Below, piece by piece: positions 1-5,949 of a DNA stretch of 7,818 bases. The position numbers were made by a program, and so were the translations under genes. The DNA is taken from NCBI GenBank assembly GCA_035477015.1, contig DATILB010000066.1, forward strand, positions 1 through 7,818. The letters run 5' to 3'. Position 1 is the stretch's first letter. Every line of letters starts with the position of its first letter. The DNA comes from SSC3 sp035477015. GTDB taxonomy: Bacteria; Actinomycetota; Actinomycetes; Propionibacteriales; Nocardioidaceae. Under the pieces are notes generated by a model. That model did no database searches. It was given only the letters and a program-made list of their open reading frames with translations, and was not told the DNA's origin.

Positions 1-810
1 ACCGAAGACCCAGAGCGCCACGAGCTCGATGGTGAGCACGACCGCTTGTGCGGTCACGTTCCCGCTGAAGATCGCGGTCGGCAGGTTCCCGAGGGTCATG
101 CCGATGGGCGCTAGCGCCCCAGCCACCAAAGTGCGCCAGACGAGACCGATGCCGCGGGCGTCACCGACGAGTCGTACGACGAGGTAGGTCATCACCCCGA
201 ACGACACCGACGAGAAGAGCAGGATGCTGTTCAGCGGCACCGAGTCGAGCAGCGGATGGTTGGCGTCGTTCTCGAGGTTCCACGCCCACCACTTCAGCTG
301 CGGCCCGAGCTGGTCGAAGACCTCGTAGAACGCCTGGCACACGAGCGCCACGCACACGGCACCGACCAGCGGGCCGCGTCGCCGGAAGACTCCGAGCGAG
401 CGGACCACCTCGTAGGCCAGTTGGCTCAGCGCCGGGTAGATCGCCACGATGTAGAGCGGCAGCCGGTCGAACATGAACTGCACCGTGAAGGTGTTGTGCA
501 CGAAGACGATGCCGACGGTGTCCTCGAGCCCGAACCAGCCCGGGAAGTAGAGCGGCGGCTCGATGACGAAGAGGTAGACCAGCGACGCGCACCAGAGGGC
601 AAGGTTCGTCGGGTCCCCTTGCCGGAGGCGTCGTACCGCGTGGACCAAGGCGAAGACAGCGCCGGCGATGATCGTCAGCTCGAGGATCGGCAACGTCCAG
701 TTGGCGAGCTCGCCCGGATCCCGGAACGTCACGACCGGGTTCGTGTCGTGGCATGAGAAGCCGAGGTACGTCGTGAGCCGCTCAGCCGTGCTGTCGCAGG
801 TTGCGCTCAC
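1..810 (-). CDS. Multi-pass integral membrane protein of unknown function, 3' end outside the window
   Basis: I translated this reading frame by hand; it is open from the left window edge back to a GTG at 808-810, giving 270 residues with the C-terminus missing. The protein is strongly hydrophobic, with about seven likely membrane segments near residues 37-58, 69-83, 115-135, 148-164, 194-212, 226-247 and 252-270. The stretch between segments four and five is rich in Trp, Asn and acidic residues (near 165-190, including KWWAWN) and could be a loop with a conserved role. I do not recognise the family. It lies 12 nt downstream of the stop of the 409-aa gene, in the same frame, so it is probably the second gene of that operon. 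GTG 810 is the first start after that stop. There is no good ribosome binding site, so translation may depend on the upstream gene; a GTG at 730-732 is an alternative start. The competing longer readings in this stretch are Arg/Pro/Gly-rich and not protein-like. Confidence 0.75.
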   Translation of the reverse strand, partial: MSATCDSTAERLTTYLGFSCHDTNPVVTFRDPGELANWTLPILELTIIAGAVFALVHAVRRLRQGDPTNLALWCASLVYLFVIEPPLYFPGWFGLEDTVGIVFVHNTFTVQFMFDRLPLYIVAIYPALSQLAYEVVRSLGVFRRRGPLVGAVCVALVCQAFYEVFDQLGPQLKWWAWNLENDANHPLLDSVPLNSILLFSSVSFGVMTYLVVRLVGDARGIGLVWRTLVAGALAPIGMTLGNLPTAIFSGNVTAQAVVLTIELVALWVFG

Positions 811-822
811 CTCAGGCCGCCG

Positions 823-2052
823 TCAGACCACGAAGAGGGGCAGCGTCTTGCGGGTCTGGAACTCGAACGTCGCCCCGCGGCTGAACTTCGTCAGCTGCAC
901 CGCCTCCGCCTCAGGAGCAGGGGTGGCGGTCTCGACGATGCGGGCCGTCCAGCTGTCGGCGTCGCCGGTGATCTCGACGTCGAGGCAGGCGTTCACGCCA
1001 CGGACGATCGCCTGCAGCGCCTCTGGGTGCTCGGGGTCGATCAGCGACACCCAGGCGCCGTCGTCGTGCGCGGCGGATCGGGACACCGTCACCGTCGCAC
1101 CATCGCGCGTGAAGTCGACGTAAGCCGCCGGGTTCATCACCGGGTGCAGCGCGAGCACGAGGGCCGCGTCCTGCGGCGTACCCATCAGGCCGAACGCTCG
1201 CGCCAGTCGCTCGGCCGCCATCCCAGAGTGGCCGATCAGCTGGTTGCGTACGACGCGCTGGAACTGGTCGTCGTCCTTGGCTCGAGCACGTACGGCGTGC
1301 ACGAACGACAGGTTGAGGAGGTGCTGCTGGATCGCGACCTCGTCGGCGATCCGAGCCAGCGCCGAGTGTGCGAAGCCGGCGAAGTCGATGTCGCTGACCA
1401 GGTCGCCGCTGTAGTCGGTCGCTCCCGGCTCGGCGTGGTCGATCGGGTCGAGGTCAAGCGAGCCGACCTTCAGGGCAGCAATCACGGCCAGGTGCGGGCT
1501 GGGCTGGGTGTCCTCCGACGAGGAGTCGATGTCGACGGTCCACGCACAGTGCGGGTGCTGGTCGGACGGCGTACGCGGCGGGCGGTGGATCGGCCGCATC
1601 CGCGCCTTCGGGTTGGTGGCGACGGCGGTCGCGTCGAAGGTCGGGTCCTCGATGTCGTGGCACATGTTCTTGACCATGTGGTCGCCCATCGGCTCGACGT
1701 CGAGCAGGGCGCCGCAGTGGTCGAGGTGGAAGCCACCGTGGTACGGGTCGTCGGCGTTGACCCAGTAGCGGAAGTCCATGAACTGCGGGGGAGCGCCGAT
1801 CTCGAGCTGCATGCCCTTGAAGATCGTGACGACGTCGTCGCCCTCGAACTGCAGCGCGCGCTGCATGCGCTTGGTGTAGACCGGGCTGGCGGCCATCCAC
1901 TCCTCGATGGCGATCTGCGTCATCTCGTCCGGACCCCACTCGGCCAGCGCGTAGGCCATGCCGGCGCGGTCGATGAGGTGGCCGATGAGCAGGAGCTCGG
2001 GCACCAGGACCGCGAGCTCGTCGCGGCTCAGCTGGGAGTAACGGCTGGCCAT
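823..2052 (-). CDS. Conserved hypothetical protein with His/Cys motifs, possible metal-binding enzyme
   Basis: The protein has 409 residues. I do not recognise a named domain, though the style resembles an uncharacterised family I have seen in actinobacteria. The N-terminal third is helical (LLLIGHLIDRAGMAYAL near 21-37). It is followed by a compact block of motifs that look functional: GFHLDHCGALLDVEPMG (107-123), MCHDIEDPTFD (130-140), RPIHRPPR (153-160) and HPHCAW (166-171). Four His/Cys-bearing motifs within about 65 residues suggest a metal or cofactor site; this is inference. The C-terminal half (about 225-409) mixes helices with a beta-rich end. There is no signal peptide or membrane segment, so it should be cytoplasmic. 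The ATG at 2050-2052 is chosen because a -10-like hexamer sits 6 nt upstream, fitting a leaderless transcript. It is divergent from the extended SDR at 2099 and is followed 12 nt later by the membrane protein gene. Membership of the regulon suggests a catabolic enzyme, but no reaction can be assigned. Confidence 0.88.
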   Translation of the reverse strand: MASRYSQLSRDELAVLVPELLLIGHLIDRAGMAYALAEWGPDEMTQIAIEEWMAASPVYTKRMQRALQFEGDDVVTIFKGMQLEIGAPPQFMDFRYWVNADDPYHGGFHLDHCGALLDVEPMGDHMVKNMCHDIEDPTFDATAVATNPKARMRPIHRPPRTPSDQHPHCAWTVDIDSSSEDTQPSPHLAVIAALKVGSLDLDPIDHAEPGATDYSGDLVSDIDFAGFAHSALARIADEVAIQQHLLNLSFVHAVRARAKDDDQFQRVVRNQLIGHSGMAAERLARAFGLMGTPQDAALVLALHPVMNPAAYVDFTRDGATVTVSRSAAHDDGAWVSLIDPEHPEALQAIVRGVNACLDVEITGDADSWTARIVETATPAPEAEAVQLTKFSRGATFEFQTRKTLPLFVV

Positions 2053-2058
2053 GGACTG

Positions 2059-2088
2059 ACTCTAGACACATGTCCAGTTAGTTGTCCA
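2059..2088 (-). promoter_or_regulatory. Predicted leaderless promoter of the 409-aa gene
   Basis: On the minus strand the -35 element reads TGGACA (2088-2083, five of six matches to TTGACA). An 18-nt spacer follows, then the -10 element TAGAGT (2064-2059, fits TAnnnT). Six nucleotides separate this from the A of the ATG at 2052. That distance places the transcription start at the start codon, consistent with the absence of a Shine-Dalgarno sequence. It is a prediction from the sequence alone. Confidence 0.5.
2063..2076. promoter_or_regulatory. Candidate TetR-type operator, left copy
   Basis: The site reads TAGACACATGTCCA. Its core is an inverted repeat GACA-CA-TGTC. It matches the right-hand copy at 5889-5902 under the pattern TnGACACrYGTCnA. 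It covers the -35 of the plus-strand promoter (2063-2068) and touches the -10 of the minus-strand promoter (2059-2064), so one bound repressor dimer could shut both directions. The likely binder is the EthR-like regulator encoded from 7299; this is inference. Confidence 0.5.
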
Positions 2089-2089
2089 G
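2071..2089. repeat. Direct repeat TGTCCAG in the divergent promoter
   Basis: TGTCCAG occurs at 2071-2077 and again at 2083-2089, a period of 12. The first copy is the right arm of the candidate operator; the second forms the -35 of the minus-strand promoter. It may be an extra half-site that lets more than one regulator dimer bind, but two 7-mers in 19 nt is modest evidence. Confidence 0.35.
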
Positions 2090-2098
2090 AATAGGGCG

Positions 2099-3094
2099 GT
2101 GGCAACAAAACTGGTGATGGGTGCGAGCGGTTTCCTCGGCTCTCACGTGACGCGGCTCCTGGTCGAGCGCGGCGAGACGGTACGGGTGTTCCTGCGCGAG
2201 ACGAGCTCGACGCGCGGGATCGACGACCTCGACGTCGAGCGGGTGTACGGCGACCTCACCGACGCCGAAGCGGTCCGCACGGCGATGGCCGAGGTCGATG
2301 ACGTCTTCTACTGCGTCGTCGACACCCGATCCTGGTTGCGCGATCCAGCTCCGCTCTTCCGCACGAACGTCGAAGCACTGCGCGGCGTACTCGAGGTCGC
2401 CGTCGAGGCCGGTCTGCACAGCTTCGTCTTCACCAGCTCGATCACGACGCTCGCCCGCAACCCCGAGCGACTGGTCACCGAGGACGACCCGCACAACTGG
2501 CTGAAGCAGGGCGGCGCATATGTGCGCTCGCGCATGGAGGCCGAGGAGCTGGTGCTGACCTACGCACGGGACCGCGGCCTGCCCGCAGTCGCGATGTGCG
2601 TGTCGAACACCTACGGCACCGGCGACCACCAGCCCACCCCACACGGCAGCCTGGTCAAGGCCGCCTCCCGCGGAAAGCTGCGCTGGTACATCCGCGGCGC
2701 CGCGTCCGAGGTCGTCGGGATCCGGTCCGCCGCCCAGGCGATGGTGCTCGGGGCGGAGAAGGGCCGGGTCGGGGAGAGGTACGTCGTCAGCGAGCGGTAC
2801 CTCTCGATGCGGGAGCTGCACGACGTCGCCGCAGCCGAGGGTGGCCAGCCGCCGATGAAGATCGGAGTCCCGTACGCCGTGATGTACGCCGCCGGCTTCG
2901 TCGGCGACGTGCTTGCCCGGGTGCTGCGCCGCGACGTGCCGCTGAACCGGTCCAGCGTGCGGCTGATGAAGGTCTACACGCCGGTCGACCACAGCAAGGC
3001 GGAGCGTGAGCTGGGCTGGGAGCCCGCCCCGACGCCGGACGAGATCCGCGAAGCAGTCGCGTTCTACAACAAGAAGGAGAGGGCGCGTTCGTGA
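2099..3094 (+). CDS. NAD(P)-dependent epimerase/dehydratase-like extended SDR, dihydroflavonol-4-reductase type
   Basis: The product has 331 residues, the usual length for an extended short-chain dehydrogenase. It opens directly into the Rossmann fold: GASGFLG (8-14) is the GxxGxxG nucleotide-binding loop, YGDLTD (50-55) is the acidic motif after beta-3, and FTSSITT (111-117) carries the catalytic serine. The active-site Tyr is Y141 in YVRSR, so the usual YxxxK reads YxxxR. SNTYGTGDHQPTP (169-181) and the VDHSKAERELGW region (296-307) are typical of DFR-like and sterol-dehydrogenase-like members, which reduce or oxidise hydroxyl/keto groups on hydrophobic substrates; the actual substrate is unknown. 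The GTG start at 2099 is chosen because the glycine motif needs it and a -10-like hexamer lies 6 nt upstream. It overlaps the next extended SDR by 4 nt (GTGA) and is divergent from the 409-aa gene. Family assignment is firm; the reaction is not. Confidence 0.93.
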   Translation: MATKLVMGASGFLGSHVTRLLVERGETVRVFLRETSSTRGIDDLDVERVYGDLTDAEAVRTAMAEVDDVFYCVVDTRSWLRDPAPLFRTNVEALRGVLEVAVEAGLHSFVFTSSITTLARNPERLVTEDDPHNWLKQGGAYVRSRMEAEELVLTYARDRGLPAVAMCVSNTYGTGDHQPTPHGSLVKAASRGKLRWYIRGAASEVVGIRSAAQAMVLGAEKGRVGERYVVSERYLSMRELHDVAAAEGGQPPMKIGVPYAVMYAAGFVGDVLARVLRRDVPLNRSSVRLMKVYTPVDHSKAERELGWEPAPTPDEIREAVAFYNKKERARS

Positions 3095-4167
3095 GCCCGC
3101 AGCAGACCATCCTCGTCACCGGAGCGTTCGGCAACGTCGGCCGCTACACCGTCCAGCGGCTCGTCGAGCACGGCTATCGCGTGGTCGCGACCGACGTACG
3201 TTCGGACAAGTCCGAGAAGTCCGCGAGGGCGACACCCGACCTCGACGTCCGTTGGCTCGACCTCCGTGACGCCTCCGCTGTTGCCGCGCTCGTGGCCGAT
3301 GTCCGCCCGGACGCCGTGCTGCACCTCGCGGCCGTGATCCCGCCGATCGCGTACGCGCACCCGGCTCTCGCCGAAGCCGTGAACGTCGGGGGTACGGCGA
3401 ACGTCGTGGCGGCCGTGCAGCAGCTGGAGAGGTGCCGGCTGGTCTTCGCTTCCTCCATTGCCGTGTACGGCGCCCGCAACCCGCATCGTGAAGAGGTGCT
3501 GACCGCCGCGACGCCGAGCAACCCGCGCGATGTGTACGGCGCACACAAGGTCGCGGCTGAAGCGATCGTCACCGGCTCTTCCCTGGACTGGGTGATCCTC
3601 CGGCTGGGTGGCGTGATGTTCCCGGAGATGTCGGTTACTGCCGATGACGACATCGTCTACCTCGAGGGGCTGCTGCCGTCGGATGGACGGATCGAGACCG
3701 TCGACGTACGCGACGTCGCCGCTGCCTTCGTCTCCGCGATCGCGGCGAAGTGCGTCGGCAAGGTGCTGCTCATCGGTGGCGGCCCGGGCAACCAGCTCAC
3801 CCAGGAGCAGGTCGGCCGAGGGATCACGTCGGCGATGGGCCTGCGGAACGCTCTCTCCCAGGGACGTCCCGGCGACCCGGGCGATGACGACGCTTGGTTC
3901 GTCACCGACTGGATGGACACCGCGGAAGCCGAAGCGCTGCTGCGCTTCCAGTACCGCTCGTTCGACGACACGATGGCCGACCTTCGTGCCTCCATCGGTC
4001 CACTCCGCCCGGTGCTGACCGTGGCGAGCCCGCTGGTGAAGGTCTTCCTCTGGTGGCGCTCGCCGATGCGAGGCTCGCAGGCGACGTACGCCCCGCTGTG
4101 GCCGTCCGTCGAGAAGCGGTGGGGTGCGGGAGCCCTATCGCCGGTCGAGCCGGAACGTCGCCCCTAG
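3091..4167 (+). CDS. NAD-dependent epimerase/dehydratase family protein (extended SDR)
   Basis: The product has 358 residues. ILVTGAFGNVG (7-17) is the Rossmann glycine loop of an extended SDR, D35 ending beta-2 favours NAD(H), WLDLRD (55-60) follows beta-3, FASSIAVYG (119-127) holds the catalytic Ser, and YGAHK (149-153) is a canonical YxxxK pair. The C-terminal part (about 305-335) has a hydrophobic stretch, PVLTVASPLVKVFLWW, that might lie on a membrane or line a greasy pocket; it is not a clear transmembrane helix. The GTG start overlaps the previous stop (GTGA), and AAGGAG at 3074-3079 lies 11 nt upstream. Cotranscription with the DFR-like partner suggests two successive steps on one substrate, or a heteromer. 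UDP-sugar epimerase activity is possible by family, but no sugar biosynthesis genes are nearby. The gene ends in the hairpin at 4156-4174. Confidence 0.92.
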   Translation: MSPQQTILVTGAFGNVGRYTVQRLVEHGYRVVATDVRSDKSEKSARATPDLDVRWLDLRDASAVAALVADVRPDAVLHLAAVIPPIAYAHPALAEAVNVGGTANVVAAVQQLERCRLVFASSIAVYGARNPHREEVLTAATPSNPRDVYGAHKVAAEAIVTGSSLDWVILRLGGVMFPEMSVTADDDIVYLEGLLPSDGRIETVDVRDVAAAFVSAIAAKCVGKVLLIGGGPGNQLTQEQVGRGITSAMGLRNALSQGRPGDPGDDDAWFVTDWMDTAEAEALLRFQYRSFDDTMADLRASIGPLRPVLTVASPLVKVFLWWRSPMRGSQATYAPLWPSVEKRWGAGALSPVEPERRP

Positions 4168-4174
4168 GGCGACG
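4156..4174 (+). terminator. Hairpin over the stop codon, likely end of the extended SDR transcript
   Basis: A perfect 8-bp stem, CGTCGCCC (4156-4163) pairing with GGGCGACG (4167-4174), encloses the triloop CTA. The TAG stop at 4165-4167 lies across the loop and the right arm. No T-run follows, which is common for actinobacterial hairpin terminators. Because a stem is symmetric it could also act on transcripts arriving from the convergent SDR pair. Termination itself is inferred. Confidence 0.5.
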
Positions 4175-4177
4175 GAC

Positions 4178-4267
4178 GCGTCGAGACCAACCGCACCCGA
4201 GGGTCTACCCAGCCGCGGACAGCTGCCCGTGGTCCGGTTCCGTCGCAGCTCACCAGGGTCTCGACGC
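4178..4267. repeat. Inverted repeat in the convergent intergenic gap
   Basis: GCGTCGAGACC (4178-4188) is the exact reverse complement of GGTCTCGACGC (4257-4267), with 68 nt between. The interior holds smaller stems: CGGAC (4216-4220) with GTCCG (4232-4236), and GGGT-CT-ACCC (4201-4210). An 11-mer CCGGAACGTCG also occurs directly repeated at 4150-4160 and 4303-4313. The whole 4168-4315 gap contains no convincing gene. It probably forms a structured, bidirectional transcription end region. Confidence 0.45.
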
Positions 4268-4315
4268 TTTGCTCGCCCAGGGGCTCGCGTCAGGCTCGAC
4301 CACCGGAACGTCGGC

Positions 4316-5158
4316 TCAACCGGCGGTGTGGCTTCGCGCGAGCTCTCGCTGCTGGGCCACGAAGCGGGTCGCCATGCGCTGCATGGTGTTCGGCGCGAGC
4401 CGGCTGAACAGCCAGATCGCGCGAGAGGACCGTGGCGCGACGACGATGTGCCGGTTCGCCGCGACGGCGTCGAGTACCTGGTCGACGAGCTTCTCGGGGC
4501 TGAGCGGATGGCGCACACCTTGGCCGGCGAGGAAGTAGTCCCTTCCCCGCACCGCCCCGATCGCGCCCTTGTCGAGCAGGGGAGTGTCGGTGGCCGCCGG
4601 ACAGACCACGGTCACGCCCACGCCGTACGCCGCAGCTTCGGAGCGCAGCGCAAGGGAGAGGCCGACGACGGCATGCTTGGTCATCACGTACGGCGTGAGC
4701 AGGCCGGCAGCGGTGAGGCCACCCATCGAGGCGGTGTTGACGATGTGGCCGCTGCCCTGGTTGATCATCTGCGGGTAGGCGGCCGCGATGCCGTGCACGA
4801 CACCACGGATGTTGATGTCGATGATGGCGTTCCACTGCGCGAGGGTGACGTCCTGCAGCTCGCCGATCCACTGGATGCCGGCGTTGTTGAAGATGAGGTC
4901 GATGCGACCGTGATCGCTGACCACCGAGTCGACGACGGTCTGTACGGCGGCCGCATCCGTGACATCGAGCGGGACCGCGCGCGCTGAGCCAGGCCCGCTC
5001 GCCGAGGCGACGGTCGCGGCGGCGGCCGCGAGGTCGATGTCGGTGCACATCACCCAGGCGCCGCGCGCGACCAGCCCGCGGGTCAGGGCTGCGCCGATCC
5101 CTGAGCCGCCCCCGGTCACGATCGCGGTCTTGCCCCGGAAGTCGTAGGAGGACGTCAT
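4316..5158 (-). CDS. SDR family NAD(P)-dependent oxidoreductase (classical, 280 aa)
   Basis: A complete classical short-chain dehydrogenase: TGGGSGIG (15-22) is the cofactor loop, D40 in the beta-2 acidic position favours NAD(H), LDVTD (64-68) follows, NNAG (91-94) is the structural motif, and the catalytic set is N116, S144, Y157 and K161 (YVMTK). The usual PG after beta-6 reads PAAT (187-190). After about residue 205 the protein extends beyond the core with a basic, Arg-rich tail (roughly 240-275), as in SDRs acting on bulky hydrophobic alcohols or acyl chains; that comparison is inference. The ATG start overlaps the stop of the upstream SDR by 4 nt (ATGA), so the two are translationally coupled. 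It ends convergent with the extended SDR pair. It probably oxidises or reduces a hydroxyl/keto group; direction and substrate are unknown. Confidence 0.95.
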   Translation of the reverse strand: MTSSYDFRGKTAIVTGGGSGIGAALTRGLVARGAWVMCTDIDLAAAAATVASASGPGSARAVPLDVTDAAAVQTVVDSVVSDHGRIDLIFNNAGIQWIGELQDVTLAQWNAIIDINIRGVVHGIAAAYPQMINQGSGHIVNTASMGGLTAAGLLTPYVMTKHAVVGLSLALRSEAAAYGVGVTVVCPAATDTPLLDKGAIGAVRGRDYFLAGQGVRHPLSPEKLVDQVLDAVAANRHIVVAPRSSRAIWLFSRLAPNTMQRMATRFVAQQRELARSHTAG

Positions 5159-5895
5159 CCGAACGCCCTCTCCACGTGGCCGAGCAGGTCGGGGTAGCGC
5201 TTCAGGTGCGCACCGCCGTTGATGTCGAGCACCTCGCCGGTGATCCAGCGCGACTCGGCCGAGACCAGGAAGCGGATCGCCGCGGCGACCTCCTCGGGCT
5301 CACCGGAGCGGCCGAGGGGCGTGTTCTCGAGGTAGTCCTCGCGGATGCCGGGGATGTCCATGGCCGGCGCGGTCAGGGGCGTGACGACGAGGCCGGGGGA
5401 GACCGCGTTGACGCGGACACCGCGCGGGCCGAGCTCGAGCGCGGCCACCTGCGTGAGGCTGACCAGCCCGGCCTTCGACGCGCAGTAGGGCGCCATCCCG
5501 GCTCCAGGCTGCCGGGCGTTGAGCGAGGCGACGCTGACGATCGAGCCGCCGTCGGCGATCGTGCGAGCCGCGTGCTTGAGCACGAGGAAGGCGCCGGTCA
5601 GGTTCACGTCGATCACGCGGCGGAACTCTGCGACGTCGAGGTCCGCGACCCGGCCGAGGGTGCTGACGCCGGCGCAGTTGACCACCGCGCCGAGCGGTCC
5701 CGGAAGGTCGGCGAAGAGCGCAGCCACCGAGTCCTCGTCGGTCACGTCGACCGCGACGACACTGTCGCCGCCGGACACATCGGCAACGACCACCTCCCAG
5801 CCGGTCTCGCTGAGGAGCGCGGCGACGGCGGCGCCGATACCGGACGCACCGCCGATCACGATGACAGTCTGACTAACGTCTGTTTCTATTGACAC
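5155..5895 (-). CDS. SDR family NAD(P)-dependent oxidoreductase (classical, FabG-like, 246 aa)
   Basis: Length and motifs are typical of FabG-like SDRs: GGASGIG (15-21), D39 at the end of beta-2 (NAD preference), VDVTD (49-53), NCAG (73-76), N98, S124, Y137 and K141 (YCASK), SPG (166-168), and the conserved end ITGEVLDINGGAHL (218-231). The tail after residue 231 (KRYPDLLGHVERAFG) is an extension that may contribute to the oligomer or the neighbouring subunit's pocket. The start must be the GTG at 5893-5895: an in-frame TGA sits at 5899-5901, and later GTGs would remove the first beta strand. This start lies inside the candidate operator, with a -10-like hexamer 6 nt upstream, so the message is probably leaderless. 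It is first in an operon with the 280-aa SDR. A true 3-oxoacyl-ACP reductase role is unlikely without other fatty-acid synthesis genes; a catabolic alcohol dehydrogenase is more likely. Confidence 0.95.
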   Translation of the reverse strand: MSIETDVSQTVIVIGGASGIGAAVAALLSETGWEVVVADVSGGDSVVAVDVTDEDSVAALFADLPGPLGAVVNCAGVSTLGRVADLDVAEFRRVIDVNLTGAFLVLKHAARTIADGGSIVSVASLNARQPGAGMAPYCASKAGLVSLTQVAALELGPRGVRVNAVSPGLVVTPLTAPAMDIPGIREDYLENTPLGRSGEPEEVAAAIRFLVSAESRWITGEVLDINGGAHLKRYPDLLGHVERAFG

Positions 5896-5902
5896 GCGTC
5901 AA
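5889..5902. promoter_or_regulatory. Candidate TetR-type operator, right copy
   Basis: The site reads TTGACACGCGTCAA, with six of seven base pairs symmetric. It fits the same TnGACACrYGTCnA pattern as 2063-2076. It contains the -35 of the monooxygenase promoter and the start codon and last -10 base of the divergent SDR gene, so occupancy would block both units. If the EthR-like regulator at 7299 binds here, it would control its own synthesis. Confidence 0.55.
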
Positions 5903-5907
5903 AACTA
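5902..5907 (-). promoter_or_regulatory. Predicted -10 element of the classical SDR operon
   Basis: On the minus strand this reads TAGTTT, fitting TAnnnT, and lies 6 nt upstream of the GTG at 5895, placing the transcription start on the start codon. No good -35 is found at the expected distance (TGGTGC at 5931-5926 is poor), so the promoter may be weak or activator-dependent. Confidence 0.4.
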
Positions 5908-5937
5908 GCGGGCAGGCTGGGGGCAGCACCACCCCCG

Positions 5938-5943
5938 AAAGGA
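5938..5943 (+). promoter_or_regulatory. Ribosome binding site of the monooxygenase gene
   Basis: AAAGGA followed by an A-rich spacer ends 6 nt before the ATG at 5950. It is the one operon-first gene here with a clear Shine-Dalgarno sequence; the other three operon-first genes look leaderless. Confidence 0.65.
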
Positions 5944-5949
5944 AAAAAG

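Larger units (their letters stand above)
2063..2092 (+). promoter_or_regulatory. Predicted leaderless promoter of the extended SDR pair
   Basis: The -35 element is TAGACA (2063-2068, five of six matches to TTGACA), followed by an 18-nt spacer and the -10-like element CAGAAT (2087-2092, four of six matches to TATAAT). Six nucleotides then lead to the GTG at 2099. As in the divergent gene, the start of transcription would coincide with the start codon. The AGGG immediately before the GTG is too close to act as a ribosome binding site. Confidence 0.5.
5889..5918 (+). promoter_or_regulatory. Predicted promoter of the monooxygenase-regulator operon
   Basis: A consensus -35 TTGACA (5889-5894) is followed by an 18-nt spacer and CAGGCT (5913-5918), a weak -10 (fits only the A and final T). 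Spacer length and -10 style resemble the plus-strand promoter at 2063-2092. The start of transcription would fall near 5925, leaving a leader of about 25 nt that contains the ribosome binding site. Confidence 0.45.

Noticed and set aside
161..756. Long open frames in other registers on both strands (161-754 minus, 256-756 plus)
   Set aside because: Their translations are Arg/Pro/Gly- or Glu/Val/Arg-rich, typical of shadow frames in high-GC DNA, whereas the third-phase minus frame gives a coherent membrane protein over the same bases.
1027..2094. A 355-aa plus-strand open frame opposite the 409-aa gene
   Set aside because: Low-complexity Val/Arg/Asp/Glu composition, and it would run through the divergent promoter region. 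The minus-strand reading has ordered motifs and a promoter.
5757..5767. Palindrome CGACACTGTCG, considered as a third operator
   Set aside because: It lies within an SDR coding region and has a one-base centre, unlike the two-base centre of the promoter-located sites.
5919..5936. GGGGG and CCCCC able to pair upstream of the monooxygenase gene, considered as a leader hairpin or riboswitch
   Set aside because: The G-run lies before the predicted transcription start, so the stem would probably not form in the message, and the leader is too short for a riboswitch.
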